Shown here: in pieces, positions 31,293 to 35,929 of the stretch
How positions within the stretch are numbered: position 1 is the first letter of the stretch
Layout: each line of letters opens with the position of its first letter
Source of the DNA: Bradyrhizobium algeriense
GTDB lineage: Bacteria; Pseudomonadota; Alphaproteobacteria; Rhizobiales; Xanthobacteraceae
DNA: 35,929 bases
Reading direction: 5' to 3'
NCBI RefSeq assembly: GCF_003062295.1
Contig: NZ_PYCN01000046.1
Span: forward strand, 1-35,929
The notes under the pieces: generated by a model
The model's database searches: none
What the model saw: only the letters and a program-made list of their open reading frames with translations
What the model was told of the DNA's origin: nothing
Made by a program: the position numbers and the translations under genes

Positions 31293-31531
31293 GCGGTCCC
31301 TTGCGCTCCCTTTGCGTTTATAGCCGTTGGGTTGTATTTTAACACAGTTCACCCGCCGCCGTTCACCCGTGGAAGCATCAATTACCGCAAGTCTGCCCTG
31401 CAGGGAGCCCGCACGGCCGCGCACCGGTGGGAGTGTCGAATCTGGATTGGACGTGCCATGATCGATGGTAATCTCGACTTCCTGCCTCAAGAGCGCCTGC
31501 GCGCGGACCCCGATCGGACGACATAATCCCC

Positions 31532-33388
31532 ATGCCTGCTCCCGCCGCCCTTCACCGCGACAGTGCTCCTGATGCGCTGTCGGTGCTGAACTCGGTATTC
31601 GGCCTGCCCGCCTTCCGCGGCGCGCAGGAGGAAATCGTTCGCCACGTGACGGACGGCGGCAACTGCCTGGTGCTGATGCCGACCGGCGGCGGCAAGTCGC
31701 TGTGCTATCAACTGCCTTCACTGCTGCGTGAAGGCTGCGGCATCGTGGTGTCGCCGCTGATCGCGCTGATGCGCGACCAGGTCGCGGGGCTGCTGGAGGC
31801 CGGCGTCAACGCGGCGGTGTTGAACTCGACGCTGTCGTTTGACGAAGCCTCGGAAGTCGAGCGGCGGCTGCTCGCCGGCGACCTTGATCTGCTCTATGTC
31901 GCGCCCGAGCGGCTTCTGACGCCGCGTTGCCTGTCCTTGCTCGGACAAGCCAATATCGCGCTGTTTGCGATCGACGAGGCGCATTGCGTGTCACAATGGG
32001 GGCATGATTTCCGCCCTGAATATATCGGCCTGTCCGCGATCGCCGAACGCTTTCCCAACGTGCCGCGCATTGCACTGACCGCGACCGCCGACGAAATGAC
32101 GCGCAAGGAGATCGTGGCCCGCCTCGGGCTTGCCGGCGCACCAAGCTTCGTCGCGAGTTTCGACCGCCCGAATATTCGTTATGAGATCGTCGAAAAGCAG
32201 AATGCGCCGGCCCAGCTCAAAGCCTTCATCAGCGAACGCCACGCCGGAGACGCCGGCATCGTCTATTGCCTGTCGCGCGCCAAGGTCGAGGACACCGCTG
32301 ATGCCCTGACCAAGGCCGGTATAGCTGCGCTGCCTTATCACGCGGGCCTCGATGCAGGCCTGCGCGCCCGCAACCAGGATCGCTTCATCAACGAGGACGG
32401 CGTCGTCATCGTTGCCACCATCGCGTTCGGCATGGGCATCGACAAGCCGGACGTGCGCTTCGTGGCGCATCTCGATCTGCCGAAAAGCATCGAGGCCTAT
32501 TATCAGGAGACCGGTCGAGCCGGGCGCGACGGCAAGCCCGCCAGCGCCTGGATGGCCTATGGCCTGTCCGACATCGTGCAGCAGCGCCGCATGATCGACG
32601 AGTCCACCGGCTCTGATGCGTTCAAGCGCGTCTCGATCGGCAAGCTCGATGCGCTGGTGGCGCTGGCGGAAACCGCGGGCTGCCGGCGCGGCCGCCTGCT
32701 CGGTTATTTCGGCGAGGAAGCGACCTCCACCAGTTGCGGCAATTGCGACAACTGCCTGTCGCCGCCGCAGCTTCGCGACGGCAAGGTCGCCGCGCAAAAG
32801 CTGCTGTCCTGCGCCTATCGCACCGGGCAGCGTTTTGGCGCCATGCATCTGATCGATGTGCTGGTCGGCCGCCTGACCGAGCGCGTCACCCAATTCGGCC
32901 ACGACAAGCTATCCGTTTTCGGCATCGGCAATGATCTCAACGAGAAGCAATGGCGTGCCGTGGTCCGCCAATTGGTCGCCATGGGCCATCTGCGGGCCGA
33001 CAGCGAAGCCTTTGGCGCGCTGAAGCTAACGGAGAGCGCACGCGGCGTCCTGAAAGGCGAAACCGAAGTGATGCTGCGCGAGGCGGCGCCCGGCACGCAC
33101 GTTCGCGCCAGCCGCGCCAAATCAAGGCGCGGCGATCTGGCGCCGCGCGCGGAGACCAAGCCCGCCGATGCTCCGCTGCAGGCGGCGCTCCGGGCATGGC
33201 GGGCCGATATCGCGCGCCAACGCAGCGTGCCGGCCTATGTCGTGCTGCATGATTCCACCATCGACGGCATTGCCGCCGCACGGCCGGCAACGCTCGATGA
33301 ACTTCGCAACATTGCCGGCATCGGCGACAAGAAGCTCGAGCATTACGGCGACGAACTGCTCGCGCTGGTGCGGGCGGCGGACGCGTAA
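31532..33388 (+). CDS. recQ: ATP-dependent DNA helicase RecQ
   Basis: A 618-aa 3'-5' helicase for recombination and fork repair. Motif 0/I are FGLPAFRGAQEEIV and MPTGGGKSLCYQLP, motif II is DEAH (IDEAHCVSQWGHDFRPEY), and motifs V/VI include GMGIDKPDVRFV and QETGRAGRDG. The zinc-binding site is CRRGRLLGYFGE, then SCGNCDNC, followed by the winged-helix (RQC) domain (~430-510). The HRDC domain closes the protein (~545-618; PAYVVLHDSTIDGIAAARP). The length is normal. The ribosome site is weak. It converges with acdS, 4 nt between the ends. No adaptation to the neighbours is seen. Confidence 0.95.
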   Translation: MPAPAALHRDSAPDALSVLNSVFGLPAFRGAQEEIVRHVTDGGNCLVLMPTGGGKSLCYQLPSLLREGCGIVVSPLIALMRDQVAGLLEAGVNAAVLNSTLSFDEASEVERRLLAGDLDLLYVAPERLLTPRCLSLLGQANIALFAIDEAHCVSQWGHDFRPEYIGLSAIAERFPNVPRIALTATADEMTRKEIVARLGLAGAPSFVASFDRPNIRYEIVEKQNAPAQLKAFISERHAGDAGIVYCLSRAKVEDTADALTKAGIAALPYHAGLDAGLRARNQDRFINEDGVVIVATIAFGMGIDKPDVRFVAHLDLPKSIEAYYQETGRAGRDGKPASAWMAYGLSDIVQQRRMIDESTGSDAFKRVSIGKLDALVALAETAGCRRGRLLGYFGEEATSTSCGNCDNCLSPPQLRDGKVAAQKLLSCAYRTGQRFGAMHLIDVLVGRLTERVTQFGHDKLSVFGIGNDLNEKQWRAVVRQLVAMGHLRADSEAFGALKLTESARGVLKGETEVMLREAAPGTHVRASRAKSRRGDLAPRAETKPADAPLQAALRAWRADIARQRSVPAYVVLHDSTIDGIAAARPATLDELRNIAGIGDKKLEHYGDELLALVRAADA

Positions 33389-33392
33389 ATCC

Positions 33393-34406
33393 TCAGCCAT
33401 TCCGGAAGGTATAAGCGTATCCGTTGATCGCGGGCGCGCCGCCGAGATGGGCGTAGAGGACCTTCGATCCCTTCGGGAAATAGCCCTTGTTCACGAGATC
33501 GATCATGCCCTGCATGGATTTCCCCTCGTAGACGGGATCGGTGATCATGCCTTCGAGGCGCGCGCAGAGCCGGATGGCTTCCTTGGTTTCCTGCGAAGGA
33601 ACGCCATAGGCCGGATAGGCATAGTCCTCGATCAGGACGACATCGTCCTCGACGATCCCCTGGCCCAATTCAACGAGGGCGGCGGTGCCGCGGGCGATGT
33701 CGAGCACCTGGGCCTTGGTCTGGGCCGGCGTAAAAGAAGCGTCGATGCCGATCACCTTGCGCGCGCGGCCATCTTTGGCAAATCCCACCAGCATGCCGGC
33801 ATGGGTCGAGCCGGTGACCGTGCAGACCACGATGTAGTCGAAGGCGAAGCCCTGCTCCTTCTCCTGCGCCCTGACTTCTTCCGCAAAGCCGACATAGCCG
33901 AGCCCGCCATATTTGTGCACGGAGGCGCCAGCCGGGATCGCATATGGCTTGCCGCCCTTCGCCTTCACATCCGCGATCGCCTCTTCCCAGCTTTGGCGAA
34001 TGCCGATGTCGAAACCTTCGTCCACCAGCTGCACATCCGCGCCCATGACGCGGCTGAGCAGGATGTTGCCGACGCGGTCGTAGACGGCGTCCTCGTGCGG
34101 CACCCAGCTTTCCTGCACCAGGCGGCACTTCATGCCGATCTTGGCCGCAACGGCTGCGACCATGCGGGTGTGGTTGGACTGCACGCCGCCGATCGAGACC
34201 AGCGTGTCGGCATTGGAAGCGATCGCATCGGGGATGATGTATTCGAGCTTGCGCAGCTTGTTGCCGCCGAAGGCCAGACCCGAATTGCAGTCCTCGCGCT
34301 TGGCATAGAGCTCAACCTTGCCGCCGAGATGCTGCGAGAGCCGCTCCAGCTTCTCGATATGGGTGGGTCCGAAGGTAAGTGGATAGCGTTCGAATTTTTC
34401 CAGCAT
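33393..34406 (-). CDS. acdS: 1-aminocyclopropane-1-carboxylate (ACC) deaminase
   Basis: A 337-aa PLP enzyme that opens the cyclopropane ring of ACC, the ethylene precursor of plants, to 2-oxobutyrate and ammonia. The PLP lysine is K50 (FGGNKLRK). The residues that separate true ACC deaminase from D-cysteine desulfhydrase are present: Y293-E294 (VYEGKSMQG) and L321 (YAHLGGAPA), equivalent to Y294, E295 and L322 of the Pseudomonas UW4 enzyme. GGGGA lies 5-6 nt before the ATG at 34406; an in-frame ATG at 34493 lies in the regulatory region. It is divergent from an Lrp-type regulator, the usual AcdR arrangement. It suggests a plant-associated life style. Confidence 0.95.
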   Translation of the reverse strand: MLEKFERYPLTFGPTHIEKLERLSQHLGGKVELYAKREDCNSGLAFGGNKLRKLEYIIPDAIASNADTLVSIGGVQSNHTRMVAAVAAKIGMKCRLVQESWVPHEDAVYDRVGNILLSRVMGADVQLVDEGFDIGIRQSWEEAIADVKAKGGKPYAIPAGASVHKYGGLGYVGFAEEVRAQEKEQGFAFDYIVVCTVTGSTHAGMLVGFAKDGRARKVIGIDASFTPAQTKAQVLDIARGTAALVELGQGIVEDDVVLIEDYAYPAYGVPSQETKEAIRLCARLEGMITDPVYEGKSMQGMIDLVNKGYFPKGSKVLYAHLGGAPAINGYAYTFRNG

Positions 34407-34511
34407 TGACGTCCCCGTTGATGGCCTGATGCCCGGAGAACGCCCTATCACCGGACGCAGGAAAAGTGCTCTCAAAATGGGACACAAATACACGCGTATC
34501 TTGCGCTTTTC

Positions 34512-34537
34512 TTGGATAACGGTAGCTTTTCATCCAA
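34512..34537. promoter_or_regulatory. Candidate AcdR (Lrp-type) operator between acdS and acdR
   Basis: TTGGAT (34512-34517) and ATCCAA (34532-34537) form an inverted repeat with a 14-bp centre, in the middle of the 160-bp divergent region. Further TATCC/GGATA half-sites lie at about 34514-34518, 34538-34543 and 34549-34553. The region is AT-richer than its flanks. Lrp-family proteins bind such spaced half-sites. The assignment is by position and symmetry only. Confidence 0.5.
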
Positions 34538-34566
34538 TATCCAGCACTTATCCGAGAAATTCTTTC

Positions 34567-35031
34567 ATGGCCGGCAGGATCGACCGCATCGACCTTAAGA
34601 TATTGCGCTTGCTGCAAAATAGCGGTCGGCTGACCAATGCCGAGCTGGCCGAAACGGTCGGCGTCAGCGCCGCAACCTGTCACCGGCGCACCCAGCGCCT
34701 GTTCGACGAGGGGTTCATCGCCCAGGTCAGGGCGATGGTGGCGCCGCGCAAGGTCGGCAAGGGGGCGCTGGTCATGGTGGGCGTCGTGCTCGACCGGTCG
34801 ACGCCGGAGAGCTTTGCCGCCTTCGAGCGGGCAATCACCCAACTGAAATTCGTGCTGGATTGCCATCTGGTGGCCGGCGATTTCGACTATTTCCTCAAGA
34901 TCCGCGTCGGCGACATGGAGGATTTCAACCGCATCCATGGCGAACAATTGATCGCGCTGCCGGGCGTCCGCCAGACCCGGACTTTCTTCGTCATGAAAGA
35001 AGTGGTCGACAACGCGCCGCTCGATTTCTGA
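34567..35031 (+). CDS. acdR: Lrp/AsnC-family regulator of acdS (AcdR)
   Basis: A 154-aa protein. Residues ~5-60 are the AsnC-type winged helix (DRIDLKILRLLQNSGRLTNAELAETVGVS). The rest is the RAM/ligand-binding ferredoxin-like domain (VDRS-like strand VMVGVVLDRSTPESF, then VAGDFDYFLKIRVGDMEDF and ALPGVRQTRTFFVMKEV). The ATG at 34567 opens just before the HTH; an open frame upstream runs through the operator. The gene is divergent from acdS, where AcdR activates the deaminase gene when ACC is present. The ribosome site is weak. Confidence 0.9.
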   Translation: MAGRIDRIDLKILRLLQNSGRLTNAELAETVGVSAATCHRRTQRLFDEGFIAQVRAMVAPRKVGKGALVMVGVVLDRSTPESFAAFERAITQLKFVLDCHLVAGDFDYFLKIRVGDMEDFNRIHGEQLIALPGVRQTRTFFVMKEVVDNAPLDF

Positions 35032-35132
35032 TTGCCGTTCGGCGCTGCAAAATGGGGCTATCCCGCCTTGGTACACTTCCGGAACCTTGCGAGACTCTGG
35101 TCACACCGCGCGCCATGTCCTATCAACCGGGC

Positions 35133-35708
35133 ATGACCATGAAGCTTTGCCGGCAGGCTTTCGCCCTTGCCATTATTTTCATTGCAATGCCGGCCCGCGC
35201 CTCGGACGAACTTCAGCGGCAAGAGCCCGATACCGTCATCTTTGCGATGATGTCCGGCAAGTGCAGCACGCTCAAGGTCGCGGGACGGGATTTGGCCTGC
35301 CGGGCCGTTGCCTTCTTCCAGACCGAGGAAGGCCGGGCGAATTTTACCGTGGCGATCGACGATCCCAGTGACGACAGCCACATCATCACGTTCTCCGGCG
35401 ACAACGGGCGAAGGCCGGAGGCCAATCTGTACGAATTGCCGATCGACCGGATGCTGCTGAAATCAAAGGACAGGCCGAAGGCCGACGGCCTGCCGGTGCC
35501 GTCAGTCGAATCGACCGCCGGCCTCTGCAAACAGGTCGGCAACTTCGTGACGCTCGAACTTTCCAGCATCACCTGCAGCGCTGTCGACAAGAACGGCAAG
35601 AAATACGAACTGCAGTACCAGTCCGACGGCGCGCCGATGGCGGTGCGCCGCATCAAGCGGATGCGCGTCGGCAGCCCCGCGGTGTCGCCGTTCGACGATG
35701 TGAAATAA
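35133..35708 (+). CDS. Hypothetical secreted protein (191 aa)
   Basis: Not recognised. A Sec signal peptide (MTMKLCRQAFALAIIFIAMP, cleavage likely after ARA) is followed by a ~165-aa mature protein with two Cys-containing stretches (SGKCSTLKVAGRDLAC, and GLCKQVGNFV then SITCSAVD), which may form two disulfides. It ends in a basic, helical tail. ATGs at 35115, 35133 and 35139 are all in frame; none has a strong ribosome site, and 35133 gives a normal signal peptide. It is probably periplasmic. It is the last complete gene before the insertion-sequence end. Confidence 0.7.
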   Translation: MTMKLCRQAFALAIIFIAMPARASDELQRQEPDTVIFAMMSGKCSTLKVAGRDLACRAVAFFQTEEGRANFTVAIDDPSDDSHIITFSGDNGRRPEANLYELPIDRMLLKSKDRPKADGLPVPSVESTAGLCKQVGNFVTLELSSITCSAVDKNGKKYELQYQSDGAPMAVRRIKRMRVGSPAVSPFDDVK

Positions 35709-35805
35709 AGCGCAGGGCGCGAAATGAAAGGCCGCCGGCGGAAAACCGACGGCGGGCAGTGTCGATCCGCGCATGGCTCGCGACTGCGCGGACAAGCTCA
35801 TACTA

Positions 35806-35929
35806 GGGCCTGTTGGGATTCATCGGGAGTTTATCACGGCTGCGGCGAGATGGATCATGGAGGCGAAGCTCTGATCGGTCTTGTCGGCGCGCATGGCGAT
35901 ACGTTTGAACTCCTTGAGCTTGCCGAAGA
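35806..35929 (-). mobile_element. End of an IS5-type insertion sequence with transposase 3' end (cut by window)
   Basis: On the minus strand the frame from 35929 to the stop TGA at 35822-35820 encodes the last 36 residues of a DDE transposase (FGKLKEFKRIAMRADKTDQ, then SFASMIHLAAAVINSR). This ending is typical of IS5-group transposases. The element's terminus is probably GGGCCTGTTGGGATT, starting at 35806 beside a TA-containing CTAG, a usual IS5-type target. The rest of the element lies outside the window, so whether it is intact is unknown. Confidence 0.8.

Noticed and set aside
33168..34409. A 413-codon plus-strand frame across the end of recQ and all of acdS
   Set aside because: It overlaps two recognised genes and has no domain or ribosome site.

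Overview
The window reads as chromosome of a Bradyrhizobium-like alphaproteobacterium. It is GC-rich, with dense GC-biased third codon positions. It carries a divergent acdS/acdR pair of the rhizobial type, a MoxR/CoxE-type gene pair, a three-part molybdenum hydroxylase with cytochrome c, and several families of intergenic repeats that I recognise from Bradyrhizobium. The assignment rests on protein flavour and repeats, not on a marker gene; I see no rRNA, tRNA or CRISPR array.

Layout. 266-3766: a secreted serine hydrolase, an HxlR-type regulator and a divergent acyl-CoA dehydrogenase-like flavoprotein. 3767-8791: a loose accessory stretch of small unknown genes, a Sel1-repeat protein and a cupin, broken up by at least four degenerate copies of one dispersed element and by a larger repeat at about 8250-8700. 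8792-11618: an acyl-CoA synthetase, a cold-shock protein and a Cro/C1-type regulator. 11805-14894: a Gram-negative sortase system, with a VIT/vWA substrate ending in an LPRTAT sorting signal followed by its class GN sortase. 15066-18198: an ADP-forming acyl-CoA synthetase and a secreted trypsin-like protease, separated by a perfect 27-bp inverted repeat.

18552-23971 is the most interesting part: a likely undescribed peptide (RiPP-like) cluster. It has a LuxR-type regulator with a degenerate receiver, then a PatA/PatG-type cyanobactin maturation protease (subtilase plus both PatG C-terminal modules). Three short genes follow (63, 55 and 119 aa), which look like precursor or accessory peptides, and then an isoprenylcysteine-methyltransferase-family membrane enzyme. 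No YcaO cyclodehydratase, oxidase or prenyltransferase is visible. Strong hairpins without U-tracts bracket the 63-aa gene, as expected if its mRNA segment is kept at a high level.

24128-35929: a HAD hydrolase; a MoxR ATPase with its CoxE-like vWA partner, converging on an overlapping minus-strand operon for cytochrome c, 2Fe-2S subunit and Moco subunit; recQ; acdS with divergent acdR; a small secreted protein; and the cut-off 3' end of an IS5-type transposase at the window edge.

Functions are inferred from motifs read by eye. No database search or structure prediction was run.
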